Of a stretch of 64,000 bases of DNA, positions 21,930-32,974 are shown piece by piece. The notes beneath the pieces were generated by a model that had not been told where the DNA came from, searched no databases, and was given only the letters and a program-made list of their open reading frames with translations. The stretch comes from Astrothelium macrocarpum (Eukaryota > Ascomycota > Dothideomycetes > Trypetheliales > Trypetheliaceae), in assembly GCA_021030915.1 (NCBI GenBank), contig JAGEMR010000015.1:248001-312000 (forward strand), written 5' to 3'. The position numbers and the translations under genes were made by a program. The stretch's first letter is position 1. Each line of letters begins with the position of its first letter.

Positions 21930-24900
21930 TTTCGATCGATTTGAGTGACACGACGATAATTAGGGGGAGAGATGTCAATTAATGTACAATTGCGCGTTGA
22001 CTGGTGAAACTCGGGAAGGGGAAGAATGATTTGCTTCGAAACGCAGGAGGGAGCAATTGGTATGCAGGGTGTTGAGTAGATTACAAAATTGATAGAGAGG
22101 GTTCTATTCGAACACAACAACGCAACGTGGGGAAGACGATCAAACAGAAATCTGATGTACAGGATCAGCGGTTCCCTTTAAACTCAGTCAGGGCCCTCCC
22201 GAGTGCGTGGCCGGTGCCGGGAATGATGCAGTCGTCTCAGGTGCCGATCACTGCTCGGCTGTCCTCTGAGGCCAGGGTGGTCCGGGACAAGATCCAACGA
22301 AGCAACAAGGGTATAACAGACCAACAACGGCGTGGCGACTTGCTGTGACGGCTCAGCAGCTAAGCCCTGGCGTGCATGCAAGAGAGCTGACCCGTGCGTC
22401 GAGATAGAGGCAATCCGTGTTTCCCCAAAAGCAGCTCCGCGGGCGGCACACAGATACCCGCTAGGCGCGCCGGGTCGCCAAGTGGAGTAATGATGTGAGG
22501 GAAGAGGAGGCGCGGGTGCAGTGACGATCTGAAAAGTGAGGGAAGGCTACGAATAAGCAATCACGGGAGACGTGCGTGCGTGCTTTTGGCAGCTGGCCGT
22601 GTGGAGCAGCGGACAGTGTGCCAATGGAGAGGAGCAAAGGTATGCTCGCAGTGAGGACAAAGTCAATTCGGGGCAGACAATGCTGAGTCGTGGAGGAAAA
22701 TAGTTCGGGAGGAAGAAAATGCTGATCACGACGTCGTCGAAAGGGGGCCCTGGTGCGTAGATAAATTCGGGACAACACGATGATGTCTGTGGACTTCAGG
22801 CGTCTTGAAGAGATGACGTTTGCGCGCGTCGTTAGTTAGCCGGGGAGCTGGCTGAGCAGCCACCTGCACACCCGGCCACCCTCACCTTTTCCCAAGCTTC
22901 CATCCTGACCACATTGCTGCATGAGGCCATCCCTTGCAAGCCATCCCGTCTCCCTCCCCTTTCACTTGGACCCCTACGTCAACTGCCCAATAGCGGCCAG
23001 CTTGCAGAGTGACTGCGTGAGCACGCCAAAGGCCTCTCTGCCTGTAGACTTTTGGAGAAACTTTGCCGCCCTCTCTGACTTCCTGGCCTCTCTGCCTTCC
23101 CGGGATCCTGGTATCGAATCATCTTCTTTCTGTCACTGGCTGTAACATGTGTGACTTTCCGTTGCCCGCCGTTATTTATTTTATTTTTTGTTTTGATTTG
23201 TTCAAATTTCCCGCACCGCGTCATGCTCAACACGGTGAGAGGCCGCGAGGCTCTCAGCGCGCTTAGCACCGACCTGGTTAAGCGCTCCCAGTGTCTTCGC
23301 TCCGAGCATAATTCACAGCGCTATCCGCTAGCCTACGATCCGGCCGTGTGGGGTCAAAGAGAAAAGCAAGCCCTCCGTCGCAAGATGAAAAGCCGGCAAG
23401 CCACCAATCCCCTCTTACCCTGGGCGGCTGCATCTCCTTCACAGCCTAAACTAGATCCATCTGCCCTGGTAGCCTTCCGACTTGGATACCCAACAGACTG
23501 ACGTGCATGGCTACCATAGCGATGATCCATACGCTATATGGGACCCTCATGCGAAACGCGATAAGAAATAGATGACCGAACACGAGGAAATGAATTCAGG
23601 GTCCTCGACCCAAGTCGAACCCGTGATCAGTGACATGTTCAGAGCCAATGGCTATTCACCGTGCGGAGACCCGGAGAGCAGGGTGGAGATTTGGGGAGGA
23701 CTGGATATGGGAAAACGCATTGCTAACATGAAACCCTGACTCGCCATATCGTCTCTCGCTAGAGCGATACCCTAATTCCCTCTTGTTCGTGCGCGCCAAA
23801 ACGTGAAGCACACCAGTGGGAGAGGTGAACGGGAGAAAATGAAATAAGCGACAGGGCCGTCTGTGAAACAAATATCCCGCTATTATCTACGAGGCGTCAG
23901 TCATCCCTGCCCCGCTCTTATGCTGAGTGGCGGATCGCAGCACTGAACCCTTGGGAAGAAGAAAGCCATGCTGAGGTGCAGAACGCCAAGCGAACGCCAC
24001 TTTCGTGTCTCACGAAAATCTTATCGTCCCAAGCAGGCTGACCGCCTCCGAAACGCCCAAAAAGGGGAACCGACTAATTTGACGCGATACCGCTTGGATG
24101 AGAAAAACACTAAAACTAGTCCAAAAAGAATCTTAGTCAGCACTCGTTCCTTATCCAACCAATGACCAGAGCCCAAACTTTTGGTGCTCCTAGCCATATA
24201 CAGGGGATGTTGCATCGCAGCCTCGCACACCCCAGCACTCGTTCACTCCCTGGTCAAATTAACCTCCTGTAAGGCTTGCTGCGGAGAAGATGTAGTGCTC
24301 AAGCCAACCGGTGCTGTCGCCAAAAGTGCCTCTTCGACCCTGCTTCAAGCCCTTCCCAGGGCCCAATGAAATCTTATTTCGACCTCATAGTTCGGGGCAA
24401 TGATTTCAATTCTCGGAGCGAGCTCACCGTCGCCAACGGAATCTTGCAGGAAATCTCTCCTATTGCTCCTGCTCCAACCATCTCCGTGCAGGAAAGAGAG
24501 CACGCCAGCGAAAAGCAATCATAGATGCATGACAATTAGCACTGGACAGTGCGTGTGTGCATCAACGGCAGCTGGCAGCTTGGAGCTTGGAGCTTGGATA
24601 GTCGAAACCATGTCCGTTCCCAAGCATCTCAGCTCAGGGGTCACCCTGCGTGGATGCACCATGTGAGTGAGTGTTTGGAAGAACCGCCCCCAAGCGAAAC
24701 TCAATAGTTCAATGATTTTTTTTTTCTTTTTTGTTTTCAAAGTGAGATGACTTGTTTTCGTATCTATTAGCGTAACAAACGTTAAACAGTTCCTTGCATG
24801 GTTCGGGACGAGACTATGACCTGAGCTTCGTTTTTACATCTGACGCTGTGGAGGAATTCCTTTCTAATGCTTCAGATTCGTGTTGGTACTCATAAACATT

Positions 24901-25597
24901 GCTAATTGTATCCATTGTTCTGGTCGCGCCCAGTCTATGGCCCAGGCCGGACGATTGCATGTATCCAGGAAAATCTTTTGGTGCTTTGATGCTCCGCCTG
25001 TTTCGCACGCGGGTTCCCAGATCTCAGCGCTGACCTGCAGCGCGATGGATGGGTTGGTTACCTGCAGAGCGACAATCTCCGTTTCCCCTTCCCACGTGCT
25101 GTTGCGTGCCGGATCATCGCTGATCAACACGATGGCCCAGAAGCCTCATGAATAAAGTTGTGTGTACCTGCTGATCACTGCTCGTCCCGCAGTAACTCGG
25201 TAGCCAGCAACCCCAGATCCCGCTCCGCTGAAGCACTAAATAAACCATGAAACAAAATGTACATTAAAATATTAATGCACCGAAGAGCCTGTGCTTGCAT
25301 ACAACAAAGCGCTCGTCGCAAAACTCTTCCTTCAAAATCTAGACGTGTTCCGCCCTGCTCACGCCACCCTGATGCTGCTAAAGATGCCTCAAAAGGCCCC
25401 CAAAAAAACAAATAAAAAAAATGCTTTTCCAAAGGATTCCGAAGGATTCCGCCAAATGCAAAAAATTCGTGAAACACATGTCAGAGTAACATCGGTCCTT
25501 TTTCTTTTGTTTCCATGGTCGGAACTCAAACCAGATACGCCTCGTGTTGTGCAGAACATAAATAAAGCTCCAAATATGGATTTCCCAAACGCGCCGC
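21930..25597. other. Long non-coding interval upstream of flbC
   Basis: This is 3.7 kb without a supportable gene between the flbC start and the histidine kinase stop. It probably holds the flbC promoter and a long 5' leader, plus the kinase 3' region. The + strand is G/purine-rich at about 22480-22790 and C-rich at about 22860-23110. No uORF or binding site is claimed. Confidence 0.5.
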
Positions 25598-28500
25598 CTA
25601 ATGACCCCGCCTAATCGTCCGCTCACTGTCGTTCCGCTGATTTTCCAGCGGCGGTCTCAACGTTGTTTTCAACCCAGAATCATGACTCCCGCGCGAGTCA
25701 GTTTGGCCTGCTCGGCCAACACTCTCAGGGTTGGAGTCCTCCTGGGCCAGAACATCCATACTGCTGATACTGCCTTGTCGCTCTATCTGCTCAGAAGGTA
25801 TAGTTTTCTTTTCATGCCTCCCCTGCTTTGTTACAAGCCGTTGCACATTTTCTTGTGTCAGAGCATGGCGAGGTCCAGTGTTATCGAGCCGCATTGCCTT
25901 TTGCTCCTCTCGCTGCTGCGTCGTCCCGCTCGTCCGATGGAGCAACCGTGGATTTTCGCTGCTCTGTAGTAGCTTGTCATCCCGGAGACTTGCTGCTTTC
26001 TCCTCAGCATCCTGACGCTGGAGTGAACGTTGGTCCTCGTCCGATGTAGACGTATAGAGTGCAGCCTTGGCATCAAAGTTGATACGGTCAAGTCTGGTAT
26101 CAACATCCTCTGGAGTCTTTTTGTACACATCCACGTTATGTGAGGATAGACTCCGCGTGAATCGCAATGATGTTTGATTTTGCAGCTCTTCACCCGAAGA
26201 CCCTGTAGTGTCTGATAGGCCTCGTAAAGGGTGAGGCCTTTTCAAGCTGCCCTCTCTTTCATTCTGTCTCTGCTTTCGCTTACCCTCAATAGCCCATTTT
26301 ACAAGCATTCTCTCAAGAACTTTGCCCTTGACGGGCTTGGCCAGATAATCATCCATCCCTGCCTTTTGACATTTTTCTCGGTCGCCCTGTATTGCAGATG
26401 CTGTCATCGCAATAACAGGTAAATCACGCAGACTCGGCTTGCTTTGATACGGCTCTTGGCTCCTTAGAATTCTCGTTGCTTTGTAGCCATCCAAAATGGG
26501 CATCTGTACATCCATCAACACAATGTCGGGATCAGGTCGATTTTCTGATGCATCTCGTTCCAAATACTGTAGAGCTTCTTGCCCATTCCAAACCGCATTT
26601 GCTGAGAATCCAAGCTTTTTGATTGTCTTGATGGCAATTTGCTGGTTGACAGGATTGTCTTCAACAACTAGGATATTGACCGCTTTTCGTTCTGTTTCTG
26701 TCAAATTTGACTGTTCAGCAATCGGCGTTCCAGGATGCGGTATCATAGATTCTGATCTCATGTGGCTTGTTCCTTCTGCATTCGCGGCTGTTGGCGTCCT
26801 GGGTGGTGTGCGGTCCCCAGCGCTATCACAAGAAATGCTCATATCTGATTGTAAGCGGTCAGGTATTGATTCAAGCGGAACTAACGGTGAATGGTCATCG
26901 TCGTAAGGAGCTTTATTGAATGGAATCCAAAACATGGCCTTCGTGCCAACACCCAGAGTTGATTCCAAGGAGATATGTCCATGCATTAACTCGACAAGCT
27001 AAGAAAATTAGCGTACTATTAAGATTCGATGAATTTGCTTCACCTACGTTTTTGCAAATGGTGAGTCCCAGTCCTGTACCGCCAAAACGTCGAGCAGTAG
27101 AAGAGTCGGCCTGAGAAAACGGTTTGAACAGTTTGCGCTGGACTTCTTCCTCAATGCCAATACCAGTGTCTTCTACTGTGAATTGCACGGCTACCATGTC
27201 ATTCGTCTCTTTTTCTGACGAGACGGACAATTGGACGTATCCATCAGAAGTAAATTTGATGCTGTTGGTCAACAGATTCGTGAGTATCTGCCGTAACCTG
27301 CCCGGATCTCCCATGACTCGAAGGTCTCGTGCTATGTTGGCTCTGACGTCGCTTCTAAACTCAAGCCCCTTGCGTTCGGCGGCAAATAGCATCATCTTGC
27401 TCACATCACGGATCACCACCGATAAACTGAACTGAACCTCTTCAACGTCAAGTCTTCCAGACTCGACTTTTGAGAAGTCGAGGATATCGTTTATGACCGT
27501 GAGTAACGCGTTGGCAGATCTTTGGATATTTTCTGCACATTCTTGCTGTTCTTCATCCAGTCTTGTGTCTAAAAGAAGCTCGCTCATGCCTATGACACCT
27601 GCTATGGGCGTTCGGATTTCGTGAGACATCTAACACTGACGTTAGTATAGAAAGTTTGACTTCGTTTTCTGCACTGGCGCTCACATTTGCAAGGAATTGA
27701 CTCTTCATTCGACTGGCTTCTTTGGCAGCGACAGCATTTGCCAACAATTTGGCATTTTCCTTTTCTTGCTTTTTGAGATCTTGATCTCGTTTTCGCAGTT
27801 CAGTCACGTCCATGCTGAGGCCAATGACACCATCGACAAAACTGTCTCCCTCTATACCGGCCTTTCTCTCATTACGAGTCAAAGGCACAAATCGTGCACG
27901 GATCCAGCGGTCTGTATCTTCAAGATGTATTTCTCTTGTTTCGTCTGAGATCGTGCCCGCAAGGATCTGTTCAATAGGTTCCTTAAACCAAGGGTCTTGC
28001 CCTGTCTCGCCACTTTCAGCAAACGTCTCATAGACATTCTTGCCCAGTCCAATTTGCTCGTCACTTGCGGAGCTAGCATGATCATGGCCGGTGCGCTTCG
28101 TCCACCTCCCATGCCACCTCATGCTACCTTCTAATAGGGTCAAATTCCGCTCACGATCCACAGCCCAGAGCGTCACTTTGGCGTGCTCAATTACTTTCAA
28201 AAGCTGCTCACGTAATTGTTTGGCAGCTTCTCGGGCTTCAACGAGGTCATGGATGTCCGTACAAGTGCCAAACCATTTGACTATGGTTCCATCTTCTTCT
28301 CGAAAAGGCAAAGCTCGGCCTAACATCCATCGCCATTCTCCATCATATCGTCGACATCGATATTCGGTAGTGTATTGTTGACCTGTGGCTAGAGAGTGTT
28401 GCCATCGAGTTACAGTTGCTGGCATATCTTCTTCATGAAAAGCTTCTTGCCAACTCTCCCCGAATGACTCTTCTTTGGTAAGACCTGTATAGTCATACCA

Positions 28501-30263
28501 ACGCTTGGAAAACCAGTCGTGGTGACCTGCTGGAGTGGTTGTCCAGATCATAGGAGGCACCATGTTTGCGATGTGCTCAAATTGGCGTTCATTCTCCCGG
28601 ATTTGAGCCGCGATCCGTTTCGTATATTCTGTGACATCCTTGAAGATTATGATCCCGCCAAGGAATTCGCCGGTTCCATTGTCGCAGATAGTCTCTCCGC
28701 AGACGTCAAAGGCAATATGAGAACCGGTGACTGGATTCTTCATTCCAATCTTCATGCCCTCGAAACGCTGTTGGTTACGACAAAGTTGTAATATTGGCGA
28801 CTCATCAAGTGAAAGCTCTCGTTCGAAATCATCAGTCCACATTCGAAGCCGGGATAAGAATTCTCGTTGATCACTGAGATCCCGATCTGCATCAGCAGGG
28901 AGTAAATCTAGAAAAGCTTTGTTGGGTATGCCCAGGCTTTCATCTTTCCACATGGCATATGCAGGCATATTAATCGAGTTCAAAATGGCATCCTTCAGTC
29001 GAGAAGCCTTTTGCAAAATCGAGGGGGATGAGGCAACACTGGATCGAGAAGGAGGTCCGGCTGGCGGAAAATGAGGAGAATGCGGAGAAGGGAGGCCTAG
29101 GCTGGGACTATTCCGCGCGTGTTTTCCAAATGAAGTCGAATTTGATGACGAACTTGGTGATCTTGTCGGATCAGATGGCATTCGAAAGACTGTACGGCTT
29201 GATGACTTTGACGTGTCTGCACGGGTACCGTTTAAACTCGTAAATGTCAGAGTAAAATATTGCTCTTGGTCCGTATTCCAGACTGTGACTATCATTGTCG
29301 CCAGAATTGGCTTCTCAGATTCCAATACTTTCCCTCCTTTTTTGGGTGTTTTGGGGAAAAGTTCTTCGTTAGGCGAGAGTACCACATCTACAGCTATCTC
29401 ATGAACGGTGGTGCGAGATAAGTTGGCCCCCGTCAGCTTATTGTTGGAGTCAGCACCGTAACCAGCTGCAGACGAATGATTTCCTCCTCCACCAGTCCCA
29501 GGCGCAGTAGTGGCACCGTCCGACCCGGTCGCGTTGCCGCCCGTTGAATTTTGTATCGTATCTTGTCCGCGTAAAGGTTGCTCGCCGATCGAATCGAGAA
29601 ATTGCTATTAAAAAACATTTTAGTAGGCATCATGCAGCCATGAGCAGACAGAAGACCTACATCCCAAGCAACCCAGATCGGGGTACCGTTTTGCAGCATG
29701 TCAATTCCCAATTGACCAAGGCTAAGACCATGAAAAATATCTGTGGCTGATCGGACATCTTCGGACTGGTCATTCGATTGTTCCGACAAGGCTGCGAGAT
29801 CAATACCCAATAGCCGGGCCATTGCCTCGTTTGCCAAAACAACAGTCTTCATGGAGGATAAGATCAAAAGCGGCATAGGCAAGTATTGGAGGGAAGTAAA
29901 TGCCAGCGAGTCAAAGGAGGGTATGGGTGGTATGCATATCGACAGCGGATTGCTTAGGATTGAGGTAGGTGATGCATTTTCAAGAGCATGTCGATTGGTA
30001 TTAAAATAACCGGAGCCATTTTCATTTTGCACTTCTTCTGTTGCGGACTTTTTACTAGAGGTTCTTTGCGGGTCGTCATCCTCCTCGGACACCCCCAGAG
30101 AGGATCTCTCTTCTCTATGCATCGCAAAACCTAGTGTCCTTTCTCTATCGCGAAGCCGTTGATCACCGAAAGGTCTGACCGGAATAGAGAAGTGTTTTCC
30201 GTTTGGTGCGATGTGGAAGCATTCGAAAGATTGACGGACGGGTTCAAACGAAGGAAATCTCAA
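25598..30263 (-). CDS. Multi-PAS hybrid histidine kinase with receiver domain
   Basis: Four exons, complement of 25598-26998, 27048-27629, 27685-29604 and 29661-30263, give 1501 aa. All introns are 49-56 nt, and the two upstream ones have TACTAAC-like branch sites. About four PAS-like segments precede the kinase (LPMPLLILSS; MPAYAMWKDES; MIWTTTPAGHHDWFSKRW with a PAC-like GEWRWMLG; VTLWAVDRERN). The phospho-acceptor H-box MSHEIRTPIAGVIGMS begins at about residue 842. The N box (LRQILTNLLTNSIKFT) and G boxes (VEDTGIGI, RFGGTGLGLTI) are intact. The receiver starts near 1143 with phospho-acceptor Asp near 1198 (DIVLMDVQMP) and the KPV lysine. A roughly 230-residue charged tail follows. No transmembrane segment is seen, so it is a cytosolic sensor. 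It should feed a His-Asp phosphorelay; the signal is unknown. The first codon is uncertain, and an internal Met is possible. Confidence 0.9.
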
Positions 30264-30970
30264 CTCAAGGCCTACAATTTAGGGTATAGAACGACTGACG
30301 GAGAAGTGAAGGTGATGTGGGTTGAAAACGAAGATGTGACGCTACTAGAGGCAGAAGTGAGGTACGGAGGAGGGTCCGCCAGGTACCCGGTCTAGAACGC
30401 GGTCACGGGGGATCAGCCCAACGAGACTGGACGCGAACGGTCGAGTTTGAGAATCAAGACGAAAAACGGAAAAGAGATGATTGCATGTCCAATAAAACTC
30501 ATGAAACGTAGCACAGAGTAACAGGAAGTGGTTTATGAGATGTACAACGGAATTTCGAGATGGAAGCTGCTGTGGGAAGCTCATGTTGAAACGATTCTGG
30601 TAGACGTGACGTCGTTCCCTGTCCTTCGAACCGAAACAAACTTTACGATCGGCAAGACCTAACCTCAGACCGTTGTCGGATCTAGCAAAATTCGTTGTAT
30701 TTTCTCCGACCTACCTTGGCGCGTTCTGATCGTCGTTCAATTAGTCTTGGGGGAAGGGCAGCTTTTGAAGCTGGAAAGAAATTAAACTTGGTCGGCCAAT
30801 CCTGCTTGGCCAATCCTGCTTTTGATTCACGCGTCGGGAAGTCACGAGCCGATGCGCCACAGCCGCTGCACAACCTCAGATTGCTTCGAGCTGTACTCCG
30901 TAGGAGCTTGAGAACATTGATGCTTTGGATGCTGACTGACCGTGTCTGTCTTCCGATTTAATTGTGTGGC
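30264..30970. promoter_or_regulatory. Divergent intergenic region, histidine kinase / PFA4
   Basis: This is 707 bp between divergent start codons, presumably holding both promoters. A short direct duplication (two copies of a GGCCAATCCTGCTT-type segment at about 30790-30820) includes CCAAT. No factor was assigned. Confidence 0.5.
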
Positions 30971-32414
30971 ATGGACGACTCCATCCTGCCCAGGCTGGCC
31001 ATCCCTGGGGTACTACTGCTCATAGTCTTTCTCGCCTATAGTTCCCAGCTGCTATTCATCTGCATTGAACCGGGGGCTTTGGATCAACGCCAAACGTTTA
31101 TCTTCAATGCGCTTCTCCTCTGTCTACTCATCTGCTATGCACGGTCATGCCGTACCGATCCAGGTCGCGTGCCAGAAGGATGGCAGCCTGGATCGAAGGC
31201 AACTAAACCTCGTCATGAAACTCAAAACGAATCCATCAAAGAACACCCAAAGACGACACAGCGCTGGTGCCGGAAATGCCAGGCATCAAAACCACCACGC
31301 GCTCACCACTGCAGACACTGCCAGAGGTGAGCAAGATGAATAGCTACTTTTACAACAAACACTTCAGTAAGTTGACAGCAGACGGTAGGTGCATTCTCAA
31401 AATGGACCATCATTGTCCGTGGACTCGCAATTGTGTTTCTCACCGTGTATTTCCTCATTTCATTCGCTTTCTCTTCTATGCTGTTGCTGCAATGACCTAT
31501 CTTGGCTATTTACTCTACCCACGCGTAGCCATTATATTTCACAATCGTAATCTCCCAAGCGTATGTCCTGCCGCGAGTCATCCATTCCTAGTCTCTCCTT
31601 AACTACTCCACAGTATCTTGGCCCCTCTGCTGTTCAACTCACCCACCTCTTTATCCTCCTCACTACCCTCTTCCTTACGTGGACTGCACTCACCATTCTC
31701 TTTCTCCGCACCGCCTACTCCCTCTGCACCAACACGACTACCATCGAGTCTTGGGAAATCGATCGCCACGCCACCCTCCTCCGCCGCGCACGTTACCTCG
31801 GTGGTTATCTCGACGGACCCGATGGCCAGCGCATCCCAATCACGAAGCAGGAATTCCCTTACGACATTGGCGTCTGGCGGAACCTTGCCCAGGGGATGGG
31901 TACAGTGAACCCGATTCTGTGGTTCTGGCCGTTGAGCGGGAGTCCGAGCGTGCAGAGCGGGCTCGAGTTTGCGGTGAATGAGTTTGAGGATCCTGAGCGG
32001 ACGTGGCCGCCACCCGACCCGGATCGCATGCCAAGAGCAGCGCCGAGGACGTGGATGAGCGAGCGTGCCTTTGTGCATGACGACGATGGCGTCGAAGCAT
32101 TTAGGCGGAGGCAGGAAGAGGATCTAAAGCGATGGAATCGACACGCTGATGGGGTACAGCGGCGAAGGCCATTTGTCGAGAGACTGGAAGCGCGAATCAA
32201 ACAGCAGGACGATGTTGTTGAACATGACGACGAGATAGAAGAAGTAGGGGAGAACTTGGGTGTTGTTAATACTCGAGGTGAGGAATCTTGGAAGAATTCC
32301 GAGGGAGAGAGTCTGGCAGATTTTGGCCTGGACGAGGATGCCGAATTCTACGATGAAGAAGATATTCCGTTGAGCATTTTAATACGGACAAAACAATTGC
32401 AGAAGACCGATTAG
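30971..32414 (+). CDS. PFA4: DHHC palmitoyltransferase Pfa4
   Basis: This is an integral membrane S-acyltransferase of the ER. Fungal Pfa4 palmitoylates substrates such as chitin synthase Chs3. Three exons, 30971-31326, 31389-31560 and 31614-32414, give 442 aa. The two introns (62 and 53 nt) are canonical. The start is the first in-frame ATG, followed directly by a hydrophobic helix. Four membrane segments are visible: two before the Cys-rich domain (about 9-55) and two after it (about 140-225). The Cys-rich domain reads CRKCQASKPPRAHHCRHC, and the DHHC motif MDHHCPWTRNCVSH is at about 124-137. The C-terminal tail is acidic, and ILWFWPLSG resembles Pfa4 tails. A Sel1-repeat Skt5-like gene lies just downstream in opposite orientation, a functionally suggestive neighbour because both families relate to chitin synthesis. 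Confidence 0.9.
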
Positions 32415-32974
32415 AGTAATTAGATTCCGCATTAGTTCATTGGAGAAGGTTACTGCACAAGTAAATGAAGCAACAATCTCATTCCGAGTTTGTAGTTCTC
32501 CTACATAGGGAATCAAAACTTATACACAGCAGTGCGCAACTACAACGCTCGGGATATTATTTACCCCAGAACCCTTCGGCAGAGATTATGAACAAAAGAG
32601 AAGAGAGCCGGAAAAGAAGCGCCAGGCGCAGGATGGCCCGCGAAAGATAAACCACGGCGCCATAGAAAATAAAAGACCCAAGGCACCGCATGGATCTCGC
32701 AAGCTTGTAAACTCCATCTTCAATGCAAGAATCGAAACGCCCAGGGTCTACCTTGAAGGACCCTATGCACAAAGCCCAGCTCTGCAAACCACCATCACCC
32801 CAAAGGGTTGAGAAGAATGTACATCCGATGGGTGTGTATGAGGTGGGATCGAGGCTGGTAAATAAGGAAATAGCAAAACCCACGCTCATGCTAAAACTTG
32901 CTCCGATCAAAATGTAGGTAAAAAGAATTGAAGATGAGCAGCCGTAATCACATCAGCCATAGCGCTTGGAAAAC
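32415..32974. other. Convergent 3' region between PFA4 and the Sel1-repeat gene
   Basis: This is 560 bp with no gene called. A 117-codon minus-strand ORF (32557-32910) is hydrophobic but lacks any family motif and sits where two 3' untranslated regions are expected. Confidence 0.5.

Noticed and set aside
32557..32910. 117-codon hydrophobic minus-strand ORF
   Set aside because: It lies between two converging genes and has no family motif. Hydrophobicity alone is weak evidence.
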